DNA of 64,000 nt from Chrysomallon squamiferum (GCA_012295275.1 CM022675.1:3845142-3909141), one strand, 5' to 3'; counted from the first letter of the stretch, positions 44,412 to 57,979 are shown. The notes: generated by a model from the letters alone, not told the origin. Numbers and translations are program-made.

Positions 44412-44669
44412 CAGTGGCGTGCCAGGAGGGGTGTTGATGGGGTGGTGGCCCCGGGCATCCAATCAGAGAGAAAAACAAAACTAAATAAATTTGGTTTTAT
44501 TTATATTTAAATTGAATAAAGTGTTTATTTTATGTTTCATCAGTGTTTACATATTCAAAATATCTTCCTTTTTCATATTTTTTCTCAGTTCTACGCTTTA
44601 TACTTGAGTCTTTGGGGCATACAATAAAGGAGTTGGCCCCGGGCATCACCAGATGTCTGCACGCCACTG
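44412..44669. mobile_element. MITE with CAGTGGCGTGC inverted ends
   Basis: Begins CAGTGGCGTGCCAGGAGGGG and ends CTGCACGCCACTG, giving perfect 11 bp terminal inverted repeats. Inside, GTGGCCCCGGGCATC and GTTGGCCCCGGGCATCACC are a direct sub-repeat. Ends of this type are common in hAT-like non-autonomous elements. No clear target duplication is visible. It is absent from unit 1, so it inserted after the duplication or was lost there. Confidence 0.65.
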
Positions 44670-45264
44670 AACCGAGTACTCTATGAATATTCGTTAAACT
44701 AAAATAAATATACTGTTGTATGTAACCAAATAATCTGGAAAGATGAAGAGCGGTAACTCTGTTTTATTTTTACTTTTCCAACATGGACCGTCTTTTCGTT
44801 TTTTGAGTTCTTTCACGGATAGAATTTTAATCATGCATACATTCTCTTTAACAACATTTCTCCTTGGATCCTTTCTTGTTTTTAATTGTAATAATGAAGT
44901 TATGTCACGTTTTATTACTGTTAAAGTCGACGGAAACAAAATCGTACAGTTTATCGATAACAAATTTGTCGGAGTCACATTAGACACGAGTTTAATAGCA
45001 GACGGCTGGAAAAAGTTCGATTTCAAGTAAATCAGTTTTTATAATATAATTATAGCTAGCATAAACAGGTTTTATTTTAATAATGAACGTTCTTTTAATC
45101 TGTTAATAATGTTAATACTTTTAAACCCGTTAACGTAATAACTTAAGTGACTAAATGTGAGAGTTAATGGACTTGAATTATTTACAAATGTATTATTATA
45201 AAAATAATGCAGACTCCACATACTGATAATATATATACGTAATAAAGAAAAAAAAACAACACCT

Positions 45265-45314
<50 letters not shown>

Positions 45315-45820
45315 AATAATAATAATAATAGTGAATTTTATAGTTAATAATACATATTAAAATAATAACTACAACAGTTTTGTATAATTACCATGAAATT
45401 TACAAACCATGGCTTGAAGATTATTATTACTACTATATGAAGAAATTGAAATATAAAATGATTTTGTAGATATTATGAAGTACAGATACAAAATATATAT
45501 ATATATATATATATTTTTTTTATTTTTTTTTTTAAATCTATTAAAACTACATCCATTCAGTTCTATTTGAAGATATATAATTCTAGCAACCATTAAAGAT
45601 GTGCAGAAACAACAAATACTCAGGGTACTTGCATAAATTAACATAATTTTTCCTTGTACCTGAAACCTGACCTCTGTGTACTACCAAGAACTGCTAAAAC
45701 ATTATATATATATATATATGTGTGTGTGTGTTATACCTTTCTTGGGAAGGTACACATAAAAAGCCCTTACTGCTAACAGGCAAGAACATGCCCATGAATT
45801 TAAATAATTGCTAAAACTTA

Positions 45821-45896
45821 ATAGTAGTAGTAGTAGTAGTAGTAGTTGCAGTAGTGGTAGTAGTAATAATAGTGGTGGTAGTAATAATAATAATAA

Positions 45897-45955
<59 letters not shown>

Positions 45956-46005
45956 ATAGTAGTAGTTGTAATAGCAGTAGTAGTAGCAGCAGTAGTAGTA
46001 ATAAT
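45821..46005. repeat. (AGT)n microsatellite upstream of heparanase B exon 2
   Basis: Counterpart of 25650-25850. Confidence 0.85.
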
Positions 46006-48034
46006 AATATAATCACAGGAATAATAATAATAACTATAATATTTTCAGAAATGACTGAAATAATTGCTAAAACAACTCTGCTTTCTCTGATAAATGTTTA
46101 TTCTTCAGATCTCAGAAACTTCTCAATCTTGCCAGAGCTCTGAGTCCAAGCTTTGTTCGTGTCGGAGGAACAGCAGCTGATAGGCTGATCTTTAATCCTC
46201 TGAAGAAAACAATTAACAAACCCAACAACTACCCTCTGGATGACAATGGGTCTCTTCAGAGCAGGAAATTTTTTTTTATGTCAAGTAAAGATAATGTTTT
46301 AATATGTTAATGAGATATTTCAGTAAGGTAATTTTATTTTTATTTGTGAGTTAGATATTTTTATATATTAATGATACTTTTTTATATTAATAATGATATT
46401 TTTATATGTTATTGAAATTTTTTATGCTAGTAATGGTATTTTTGTGTTAATAAGAATGTTTTTATATGTTAATAATGATATTTTTAGGAGTTAATAACAA
46501 TATTTTTGTTTGTTAATACATTTATATATTAATTTCATCTTTCAGTATAAAATTTTATTATGATAGTTATGTATGTTTATTGCATTAAATAGATATTCAG
46601 TATATAAATTATGTTGACTAAATGTGACACTTCTATGTTAAATAGATATTTTTTTATGTTAAAAATAGTGAGTAATTAATGTTTTAAAACTCTTTATTCT
46701 TTATATGTTATTTTGTTTGAATTCTTTTTATAAATGCACATACATTTTTTTAAATTGATAAAGAAAAAGAACATAATAATAATAATAATAATAATAATAT
46801 ACATTTCAGCAAAAGACTGGGATCTTCTGAATAATTTTGTTGCTGAAGTTGGCTGGGATTTAATATTTGACCTGAATGTCCTTCTGAGAAAGTCAGGACG
46901 CTGGGATCCTAGCAATGCTATTGAGTTACTGGAATATTCCATCAAACGTGGATACAATGTTTCTGGTTTTGAACTTGGAAATGGTAAGGAGTGTCTGTAT
47001 AATTCAGGATTTGATTTGAACATTATCATCTCCTATTTTTATTAATTAACTGATTAATGATGTAATATACTGGAGCTTGTATTTACGTCAAAACATGTAA
47101 AATACATCTTTGTTGGCTGCATTGCTTACCTCTCATTGTTTTAAAAAAAAAAAAAAAAATTTGAAGATTATATACTTTCCACTTGTCACTGTCGTCAGGA
47201 TTACAGAGCTATATTCAATGTCATGCCACAGTTTTGTCTTGAAAATAAATATTACCATTTTTTTTTTCATGCTACAGTTTTAAATATTTGGTATATTTTA
47301 CAGAACCTAACTCTTTCCATCATGTTTTTAATGTGTCAGTAACTCCACAAGAACTGGCCTATGATGTTTTGACTCTACAGAATATTTTAAAACAGAAATT
47401 TCCTTACTTCAAATCCAGCATTGTTGTTGGGCCAGACACCACACAAGTTGAAAAAAGCGCGCATACAAGTATTTAGAAGAGTGAGTCAGTTTAAAATTGC
47501 CTTGATATTTATTCAGTTTCCAATAAAACTAATTACTTTAAATAACCGGCAAATGATGTAAAGCCAGATGATTCTAAAAGAATGTTCTAATAATGGATGT
47601 TATTATTACAAATAATTTTTTTGTTTTTTTGTTTATTTATTATTTTTGTTTGTTTGTTTGGTCATTTATTTATTTATGTATTAACATAATTCAGACCTTT
47701 ACAGATTTATTGAGGAAAATAAAATTTCACTCACATGACCCCAAAATGTCTGTTACATTTCAATAAATATTTTTTGTATTCAGAAAATTTGTTAAGAAAA
47801 ACTGTTGTTAATAATCTAATGTGTGTTTAACAACAATGATTTTATTTTGGATTTTAAATAAGCATTATGCTTACCTTTTAATAGTTATAAATACAAACTA
47901 TTATATCATATTTTTATTTAAAATGTAATGGATTTTATTCACTCAGTTGATATATATATATATATATACTTATTTTAATTTTCAAACACATATACACAAG
48001 AACAAACCATCAGTAATACATAGATAACAACGAC

Positions 48035-48065
<31 letters not shown>

Positions 48066-49034
48066 CACTTTAAAGGAAACACATACACACAGAAACACAC
48101 AATATAACTTATTTTTATTTTCCATCAGAACACACATCAACAAACACACAGAAATAAAGTTAATATAATTTGTTTTTATTTGAAATAGGTTTCTAATAGC
48201 TGCACGTAACCATCAGGTTAATGCAGCTTCCTGGCACCAGTGAGTATGAACTGGCAAATTCCTCCTTTTGTCATTGAGCACCACTGTTGAATTATTTTAG
48301 TTATTCTTAGAATAAAAGCCAATAAAAAATACACAAAAAACACCCCAAACCCCAAAACCCCAAAACTAAATATGTCATAATAATAATACTAATACTACTA
48401 ATACTACTAATACTACTAATAATAATCATAAGAAGAAGAAGAAAAGAGTAAATGGTGTATTGACAGTAATGTTAGAGATAATTTGTCAGACCAGTTACAC
48501 TGACCATGTTAATACTATATTATCTGTGCAGCATTACTACTACCTATTACTTTTACTATTATTATTAATATTACAATTATTATTAGTACAATCATACTAT
48601 TATTACTATTATTTTTCTACTACTACTACTATTACTTATTACAATTATTATTAGTACAATCACTACTATTATTACTATTATTATTCTACTACTACTATTA
48701 TTACACATACCAATCCTTTTATCCAGCTTCTTATAATCCATTTGAATTTATTTATTTTTAAACTGACCACTTTTAAATTTGGTGCACTGTAGTTAGGCCT
48801 CATTGTTTTAACTTGTACCAGTATCTTTTAAATAAAAATTGTATCAATTAATTTGCATCCTATTTTTTATGGATGGTGTTCTAGAAAGGTATCTTAATAA
48901 TTTTGATGAATTAATAATTTTGAATTGCTTTAAGAGTGTATAAATTTGTATATGTTAAATAGAATTTCATTGATTATTTTTCATTGCTTATTTTATAATT
49001 AAGTAAAAATTTAATCTGAACCATCTCCAGTACT

Positions 49035-49422
<388 letters not shown>

Positions 49423-51626
49423 TCAGTTATTATGTAGATGCAAGAACAGCCACACTCAGTCAGTTTACAGATCCTGACATTTTGGACAGTGTTGCTACAC
49501 AGATTGTAACATCGGTAAATTTAGCCTACAACGTTACCATGGCAACTACACCAGTGTGGCTGGGGGAGACATCATCTGCATATGGTGGGGGAGCCGATGG
49601 TTTGTCCAACAGCTACGTAGCAGGATTCATGTAAGTAAAGTGAAAAATTACTTTACTAATAATAAAGTAAAGGCAAGATGATGTCATTTTGTACATATAA
49701 ATGTAAAAACTATACATGATCCTAGTTAGTAGTACTATTGAAGTTAGTGTAACTATTCTTCCTAGTAAATTATTATAAACACTTTTAATAGTAATCTTGT
49801 TAGTACTATTTATACTAATATATAATAGTGGTTACTGTAACTGCTAAAACAGTTATACTACACCTAAAATAATAATAATAATAATAATAAAAAAACTTGT
49901 TGTTGTTATTATTATTATTGTTATTATTGTTACTATTATTATTATTTTGTTTGACTCAGGTGGTTGGACAAACTTGGTTTGTCGTCAAAGCTTGGTTTAC
50001 AGACTGTTTTACGTCAAAGTTTTTACAAAGGATTTTACTCTCTACTTGATAATGAAACACTCGATCCTAATCCTGTGAGAAACAAAGCCTTCTTTTTTCT
50101 TTTTTTTTCATGGAATGCATATCTATGTTTTGATTTGGGAAATCATCTGTACTTTAAAATAATTCTGAATTAAATCCAAAAATAGTATTGTTTTTATTAT
50201 CAGTATTATTATAATCATCATCATCATTATTATAATCATCACTGTAATTATTATTGTTTATTATTATTGTTATTAACATCATCATTATGTTTATTATCAC
50301 TGTTACTAATACTGTATTATTACTGTTGTTATTATTATATTATTATTAGTAGTAGTAGTAGTGGTAGTAGTAGTAGTAGTATCTATCACAGGTTTAATTT
50401 GTGTTGTTATTACAGGACTACTGGTTGACGTTTCTCTATAAACAACTTGTTGGCAACTCACTCAACGTGTTTCAGTCTGAACAGTCAAATAAATTCCGAG
50501 TTTACGCCCACTGCACAAGAAAACACAAGTATTTTATCATCAAATAATACTTTATCATCAAATAATAATTTATTATCATCTAATATATTATCCTCTACTG
50601 CTTTATCATCATTTAACACAATCTAACACTACATCATCATCTAATACTTTATCATCATCTATTATCATTAATACTTTACTATGAAATAATATTTTAACAT
50701 CTAACAATTTATTATCATCCAGTATTTATCATTATTTAATGCTTAACCATAATCTGAAATTTTATCATTTTTTAAAACTTTACTAATAATAATCATTAAA
50801 CATCTTGCAATTATCAAGATTCTGCTCTTCGTCTTTCTCCTTGCACAGTACTACAGTTTATGTTATTAATATTAATAAATATAAAGCAATATTCTTTTTA
50901 GAGTAGTTTCAGCAACAAGGAATACATTCGTGTGTACAACTGTCATTGTTGGAAGTATTAATTAATTTTGAAATGCAAATGTGTATATTTTTCAGTTTTA
51001 TCATTTTATATATATATATGCATTAGCAGTAGAACAAAAAAATTGTTGACAAACATCATTAAAAACTTGTGCTAAAATTAAGTAGACTTAAATAGCAAGA
51101 TTAAAGTGATTTGTTTTTCCTGTGTGATATATATATATCAAAAATTAAAAAAAAAAAAAAAATATTTGAGCTATAAAATAAGACTACAAAATATTTATTA
51201 TATTTTCAGTACATGGAAGTATCCTCCAGGCAGCCTAGTTCTGTACATCCTGAATTTACACTCCGAATCTGTCAACATGTCTCTTCCACAGTTTTCCTAT
51301 TTGTCATACGATTTGTTCTTACTTACTCCAGGAGAAGATCAGAATCTAAAATCCAGGTGAGTCATAGCTCAGCTTGATAAAATACACAGAGTGATAGAAA
51401 ATAGACAGGTTTTATCAGTGATGGGTCGGTTAGGAAACTATTCTCAATTTGTTTGTTTTTGTTTTTCAGAAGTGTTAAGTTAAATGGTAAACTGTTAAAA
51501 CTGACAGATGATGAAAAGCTTCCATTTCTCCAGTCAGAGAAAGTCAAGGATGACGTCACTTTTCCTGCTCTGTCATTTGGGTTTGTTGTTATACAGCAAG
51601 CAGCCATTAACACATGTAGATATTAA

Positions 51627-52806
51627 CCAGCACAGACCTGGTGTAAAATTACTTTTTACTTGTTTACTTATTATTTTGTTGCTGTAAACATTAAGTAAAA
51701 TAATGCAGATATCAAAATGTTTTTTATTTGTTTAGTTGTTGTTGCTGTTGTTGTTGTATAGTTAGTTACAGGGAATAGGTATAATCAGGTGTTATGTATA
51801 ATCCTACTTGTACATAATTATTATTGTTAATCTTATTGTTTTCTTTTTAATAAGGCTAGAAAATAAAATTAGACCGGTTTTATGCAAGTTCTGATAAAAT
51901 TAAAATTTTGGGATCTTGCATTAGCAGATTTTCTCAAACAATACAAATAAACAAAATGTTTTGTAAGTTATTCATGTGGTGTGCATAAGATAGGTTATAT
52001 GGAAAAAAGAACTTCACAGTTTGTAAGAGCATTCTGTCACAGCAGACACAGCTAGAGTTAGAAACAAAATTCTCACAATGAATTGTAAACTAGGATAATA
52101 GGCACAAACCAGTGACAGTGGTAAAAACAAATATTTGTATGTAATTGAAAATTTATATACTACTTAAACCTGTTGGAGTTAAACCACAATTTAAATTTTG
52201 CTTATACATTATTTATGAAATGAAATAAAATAAATATTTTTAAAAAATGAAAAAATGTGAACGAATTTCAGATAAACCTTTTTTATTTGTTTGCATCATG
52301 TGTATTTTTGATGAATTATTGTTTTGATATTTTTAATTTATATTTTGTTTTAAAGATAATAATGAAAGATAAAATATATACGTAAATTTTACATGATTAA
52401 TTCAAACTTCCAATAGCAAATTTATTTTGTAAAATTTTATTTTATACTTGAATGTTTTGTAAAATTTTATATTTATAATAAAAGATTATTTGTATCTTGT
52501 TTGTTTTGCTTTATTTTAATTTTTGCAGCCTTCATGTACTGTTGTCAGCCTTTAATAGGAGTAAAATTACACCACCACAAATATGAAACAATCATCTGGA
52601 AGCATATAGTCCATGTCCTACACCCTCTCTGTCTGTCTGTCTGTCTGTCTCTCTCATTTGAAATTTTGAAATACAATCCACTAGTGAACATTAGAAAAGT
52701 TTCTGTTAGTACAATAAAAACAAATGATCTCAGGGTTGGATCATCTAGCATTTGTTTCCCAGCATATATGATACATTTTAACTTAATTAAAAATTTAAAT
52801 TATTTG
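51627..52806. other. Heparanase B 3' flank, convergent with ATPSCKMT
   Basis: AT-rich duplicated flank with no gene. An (CTGT)n run is at 52627-52650. It probably contains the 3' UTRs of both converging genes. Confidence 0.5.
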
Positions 52807-53493
52807 TCACACATAAACGTCTGTCCGTCTGTACAGCCATACAGTGTCTACACCAGCGCCAACAACAGCACACGGCTGCCACGATGGAAAAGGAAATCTG
52901 CAAGCAACTACGACAGCATCCTGTTTTAGTTCTCTTTCTAGTTTCTTCTCTAGTGGCTCCATCTGTTAACAAAAACAAAATAAATAAATAGTGTCAAATG
53001 AGACTGATTATGTCATCTAAGTACAGTTGGTTGGTCACATTGCATTCCAGTGACTTTATTATCATTGTTTGAATAATCAAATATACAGTTTAATGTTAAT
53101 GATCATTAAATGTAAGTTTTTTTCAATATGAAAATGAAATGGGATCATATAGATGATATACATTTCATTGAAAATATTTATTAACTTTTTGGGGGGGAAA
53201 TTCCATAAAACAGCATAATTTATTTTGTAATTTTTTTTATGTATTTGTCTGCATGTTGTTTTTGTATCTTTGTTTAAGTCTATAATAAAAAAAAGTAACA
53301 TAAAACTCACCATCTGTTCAACACCAAAAATAACAACATTTTTATACAGTGACATATCAGTCTGAAAGTGTAATTAAAAAACATTAAAAATAACAAAAAT
53401 ATTTTGTCATTTTGACAATACATTTCATTAAATTATTAGACTTTAAATATTTTTTACTTTTTCTTTGTTCTTTCTTTAAAATTATTTCTTTAT

Positions 53494-53534
<41 letters not shown>

Positions 53535-54244
53535 TTATATATATATATATATATTGTTGTTTTTTTTCAAATAAATTTTATTGATAGGAAAATATTTATC
53601 TGTATAACTGAATTGTTTAAAACTATTTACCAGCCACAGATCCTTTTTCAAAAAAGTTGTTTTTGCAGCAACACCCTGTCTGTGAGCAGTCAGGCGTGAA
53701 TATAAAACTAACCAAGTGTTAAGTTCCACACCAGTTGCCTGGAAACCACGCTTGGCTGCCTCAATAACCTGTTAAATGATTAATTTAAACTTTATTTTAT
53801 TTTTATGAGTAATGATATATTTTTAAAATAATATTAAATAAATAAATAAAATCATATTTACGATATTATCTGCTTTTATAGTGTAGACGATAATTAATAT
53901 TCACTAAATTATAAATAATTTATTTAATATTTACTACTGATAATAACAACAGGACTTACAATTCGTCCATCTCCACTTCCGATGTCTATTAGTTTTCCCG
54001 TTCTACCCTTTAATGCGTTAAATACATTACTAACTTGATTCGCTGTTGCTGGGACAAAAGGTAAACAGATTCGTCGTAATGCTGGCAACAAAAACGGAAC
54101 CGTCACTGAATATATACCAACAAAACAAGCGCCAGAAATTCCCAAAATCGCAACACCAGCTTTTGTTAAAGTTGGTTTAACCTTGTTTTTATTTTCAGCG
54201 CCGAGATTTACAAAAGCATCCTCAGACAATGTATCAGTTTTCAT
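52807..54244 (-). CDS. ATPSCKMT: ATP synthase c-subunit lysine N-methyltransferase (ATPSCKMT/FAM173B), 4 exons
   Basis: Mitochondrial SAM-dependent methyltransferase that trimethylates a lysine of the ATP synthase c-subunit in animals. Minus-strand exons: 54244-53960, 53768-53631, 53361-53311, 52962-52807, total 630 bases (209 aa), all junctions phase 0. The N-terminus has a hydrophobic segment ([19 protein letters not shown]), then [18 protein letters not shown], the SAM-binding motif [12 protein letters not shown] (about residues 85-96), [35 protein letters not shown], then [23 protein letters not shown] and DTVWLY near the end. Order and spacing match vertebrate FAM173B as I remember it, with a shorter C-terminus. 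Start chosen at 54244: first Met, with an AAAATGGC element about 75 bases upstream. Confidence 0.93.
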
Positions 54245-54318
54245 AATAAATTTATAATTTAAACAAACTAATTAACTTCTGTTGCCATTTCACATTTTAA
54301 GTATGGAAATCTATGGGC

Positions 54319-54331
54319 GCAGCCATTTTCC
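54319..54331 (-). promoter_or_regulatory. YY1-type element upstream of ATPSCKMT
   Basis: The minus strand reads GGAAAATGGCTGC, a close match to the YY1 consensus, about 75 bases before the start codon and next to a GC-rich stretch (CCGCCCTTGG). Typical of TATA-less housekeeping promoters. Role inferred. Confidence 0.4.
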
Positions 54332-54737
54332 AAGGGCGGTTACTCTTTTTTTTTTCTAACGTACATAAAAGCTATTAAAACACCCCGTGTTGGCAGGGAA
54401 GCATGATTCGGGCACCCTCCGCGTGGAAGCGAAAAGCACGGATGTTCAGTACACACATGTCTTCATAACTTGAAAACTCACCTAAAGACACTACCAAGAA
54501 CTGCAAAAACTTTAAACCCAGATAGATTAATAGTCACTACTAAGATTGACACTAGTACAGTATTTAGTACTATTACAGCTTTCTGCAGGCCTATGCCAGC
54601 ATAAGAATATTATTAGAGAATAATTAGATTTTGAATTTTTAAAAAATAAATAAATAATAATAAAAATTCTTATTGTAAACTGTGTTATTATTTTACATAA
54701 CATTATAATCTTTAATTGATATAAAACAAAATATTGT
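54332..54737. other. Spacer between ATPSCKMT and the tRNA fragment
   Basis: Moderately GC-rich sequence at 54340-54470 (CGGGCACCCTCCGCGTGG), then AT-rich. Nothing recognised. Confidence 0.4.
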
Positions 54738-54792
54738 TGGCCCATGTGGGGGTCGAACCCACGACATTCGCGTTATTAGCACGACGCTCTAA
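54738..54792 (-). pseudogene. Truncated tRNA-Ile(AAT) fragment joined to poly-A
   Basis: The minus strand reads TTAGAGCGTCGTGCTAATAA, then CGCGAATGTCGTGG, the T-arm GGGTTCGACCC and the 3' acceptor half ATGGGCCA. That is anticodon AAT in a tRNA-Ile body from the D-arm to the discriminator base. The 5' acceptor strand and most of the D-arm are replaced by a run of A (T on the + strand, 54793-54812). It is a pseudogene, perhaps the remnant of a tRNA-related retroposition. Confidence 0.8.
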
Positions 54793-55098
54793 TTTTTTTT
54801 TTTTTTTTTTTTACATTGTAGATATATATTTATTAACAGTAAAAAAAAATCGGCTGTACTATGTTATTACAGTATTTTACTTTATCTATGAATCGCAAAA
54901 AATGGCCCCTGTAACATACAAATTAACAAAGGTAATAACTGTAATGTCTAATAAACCTTTTTTTAAATCATCTAAATGAATCCATAATTATTCTGTTTAT
55001 TCATCTGTCCAGAATAAGTCCATAATCATTTTGTTAATATATCCCAACTGAATACGTTATTTTGTTTGATCACTGAAACTGAGTCCATATCATTTTGT

Positions 55099-55281
55099 TT
55101 AATCATCCAGATTAAGTCCATATCTACTGTACAAGTCTTTTGTTGTCACTCCTTCAACATCAGCTATTCTGCCTAATACCATCTGTCCGACATCTTATTT
55201 AATTTTTTTTTAGTTTTTTTTTTTATCGATCGTAATTATAAAAATTAATTTGGATGTAAATTGTAATGGAATTGTGAGTTT

Positions 55282-55324
<43 letters not shown>

Positions 55325-55975
55325 TATATTTGACATACACTTCTTGTTTCCAACACAACTATTTTTCTTGTTGTGTTTGTTTCAGCATTAAAGGAGAACA
55401 AAGCATAAGGGTGTATTAATAATTTGTTTATTTATTTCTATTATCATTAACAAAATAACAGTGACACGTGACTAAAGGTGTAGACTGGTCTGACCAGAGT
55501 AATCTACTGTCATTCCATAATTGTGCTTTAGGCACTTTAAAAATAGTTTCAAAAACTATTAAAGTCATATTTATCTTTTCAAATATTAAACTGGATATAA
55601 TATAAAGTGCTGAATACTAATGTAATACTAAATTAATAAATAAATATAAATCAACTGTCTATAAAAAAATGCACATGACAGTGTAGAATCTCCCTTTTCT
55701 AAAACCTTCTTCAGCCCAAATAATTCTCTCTTTTATAAATTTATTATTTTTAAAAATACTTCTATATATATATACAATTCTATAGATGAATTAAATATTT
55801 TTGTTCGCCAATACATCTGAATCCTTATCTGCAAAATAAATAAATAAATAAATAAATAAAAAAGAAATAAAATAAAATAAAATAAAATAAAATAAAATAT
55901 ATTACAAATGCCATTAGTTAATCTAAATTTTAAACCTAAAATCACATTTCTGTGTCAAATGAAGAGTAAATAATT

Positions 55976-56014
<39 letters not shown>

Positions 56015-57230
56015 GTAATAATAATAATAATAACAATAATAATTATAATAATTATAATAAATAATGTTATTACACTTGTTTTTGAGAGCAGCATTATTAA
56101 CAGCATTAGTAGTAGGACATAACTATTAGTACCAGCAGTAACAGTAGTAATAAGTAGTAATAGTAGTAACAGTAGTGAAAGAAGTTGTTGGATTAGTAAT
56201 AGTAATAGAAGCAGAAAAAGCAGCAGTTGTTGTAGCAGTAGACGTAGCAGTAGAAAGATGTAGTAAAGTATCAGTAGTAGCAGACGATAAAGATGAAAAC
56301 TAATTAAATAATAACATTCACGATTAAAATTAATGCAATATTTTTTAAAATTATGTGTATGTATGCATGTATGTGTGTATATATATATATTGACAGAATT
56401 TAAAAATCTGAAGTCAGTCTAATGTTTTTGAAAATAGAAAATTATAACATTACTATTTATTTCTGATCTTTTGCGCATGTCCAATAGTTTACTTCTGAAG
56501 CGGATTACCAAATCCGCCAAATTATTTTCTGGCCTGGGTTTACTTAGTTCACTAATTTTATTTACAAGTTCTTTGTTATTTTTGAACAATTTATCCACCT
56601 CGTTCATGTAGTCAGAACCTTCTTCTCTCTTTTTTTCATTAAATTCATGGAGTATATCATCGTAAAGTTTAGTATATGTTTTCATTTCTTCCGTTTCCGT
56701 TACAAGCGTCTGAACGGAAGTACTTATTGCATCAAACGTGGAGGACACCACCAAAAGATCGTCTGCATTGGAAAGTATTAATAATAATAATAATAATAGT
56801 AATAATAACAATAACAATATCAAGAGAATTAAAGAAAAGGAAATAATAGCAAATTTATTTATTCTAATTATTATGTTATTATAATTAATGGTTCTCTAGT
56901 AGTAATTGTTGTTGTTAAATCTGTAGCAGCAGCATTAGTAGTAACAGTGTAAAAAACCTCTTATTATTGTTATTATTATTGTTATTGTTGTTGTTGTTGT
57001 TTTTATTATTGCTATTATTATAGTTTCTGTTGTTGTTGTTACAGTTATTATTCAAATAAATAGAAAGATCCTGCCTCACTCAATGAATTTTCAAATACTG
57101 ATTTTGTTTTTTTTTCGTTTCAGTTTCAAATTTGTAATCAGCATTTGTGTCTTAAATGCTAAACACTCTTCTGCTTACCGACGCACCCCGCTAACACCTC
57201 AGAGAGTTGACGCAGTTGTTCTGATTTCAT
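55099..57230 (-). CDS. Small coiled-coil protein, unknown, 3 exons
   Basis: Minus-strand exons: 57230-57179 (MKSEQLRQLSEVLAGCV, donor GTAAGC), 56762-56454 (acceptor CAATGCAG; VVSSTFDAISTSVQTLVTE ... MNEVDKLFKNNKELVNKISE ... RFRSKLLDMRKRSE; donor A|GTAATG), and 55193-55099 (VGQMVLGRIADVEGVTTKD ... YGLNLDD, TAA). All phases fit, giving 456 bases and 151 aa. The middle part is Lys/Glu-rich with heptad-like spacing. The last acceptor lacks a pyrimidine tract (AATTAAATAAG), so exon 3 is less certain. Without it, exon 2 would read on to TAG at 56419 for 131 aa. I do not recognise the family. Size and composition suggest a small complex subunit. CRE-like sites lie upstream. Confidence 0.55.
55194..56418. 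repeat. Low-complexity intron 2 of the coiled-coil gene
   Basis: Holds (TTTA)n at 55280-55325, (AAAT)/(AAAAT)n at 55828-55897, (AAT)n at 55979-56060 and AGT-rich sequence at 56100-56280. No other signal. Confidence 0.6.
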
Positions 57231-57267
57231 TTTGTTTTTTCTCTTGCCGAAACACATGATTGTTGTA

Positions 57268-57290
57268 TGACGTAAATACTGACGTCATAT
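57268..57290 (-). promoter_or_regulatory. Paired CRE-like sites upstream of the coiled-coil gene
   Basis: ATGACGTAAATACTGACGTCAT sits about 40 bases upstream of the ATG at 57230. It contains one perfect CRE (TGACGTCA) and one half-variant (TGACGTAA). A near-identical pair is at 61394-61417. Confidence 0.45.
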
Positions 57291-57371
57291 ATCGGGCACT
57301 TCACTTTAGCTTCTAGTGCTACAACGAATTCCAGAGTAATTACAAACATATCAAATATAATCAGGCATAAT

Positions 57372-57737
57372 CAGGGCCGGATTAACTTCTACTGAATTCT
57401 GGTGCCCCTTTTTAACTCTTTAACACCATATCAGTGTTTTGTGATAGCACCCTTTTCTGCTTTTTAGCAGTACCGTAAAAACATCTTACTATACTTAATA
57501 CTCTATCCAGGGTTGACGTGACCATAAACCATTGCAATCTTGCCCTGGAAAAATACATTTATTTAAAGCTGTATGCGTGTGGATATTTTGATTAATGATT
57601 AATTCAAAGTTGACAGTTTGTTCAATGTTCCATAAAAAAAAAAAAAAAAAACATTAGGCAATGGAAAATGTGCATGGTGCCCTTCCCGTGATGCCCTAAG
57701 CACGTGCTTATTTTGCTTAATTGTTAATTCAGTCCTG
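57372..57737. mobile_element. hAT-like MITE with imperfect TIRs and diverged 8 bp target duplication
   Basis: Starts CAGGGCCGGATTAACTT and ends GTTAATTCAGTCCTG, imperfect inverted repeats of the common hAT type. Flanks GGCATAAT (57364-57371) and GATATAAT (57738-57745) agree at 6 of 8 bases. The body lacks a transposase frame. An A17 run is at 57633-57650. Confidence 0.65.
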
Positions 57738-57745
57738 GATATAAT

Positions 57746-57766
57746 GACATATGAAATAGCTTTCAG

Positions 57767-57817
<51 letters not shown>

Positions 57818-57943
57818 TGCGAAATTGTCGTTTTAGACTCTTTCAGATTTGAAATACATCTATTTCTCCCCCTGTTGGGATATGCTAAAATCTCTAATTA
57901 TGTTAACTTCGATTATACTTAAATAAAATCCACTGACAGATTG

Positions 57944-57979
<36 letters not shown>

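Noticed and set aside
52501-52929. 142-codon + frame overlapping ATPSCKMT exon 4
   Set aside because: Antisense shadow of ATPSCKMT plus heparanase B flank.
56419-57230. IFT20 as identity of the small coiled-coil gene
   Set aside because: Two-exon reading has a similar length and a coincidental ending (FYFQKH), but the internal sequence does not match the IFT20 pattern I remember.
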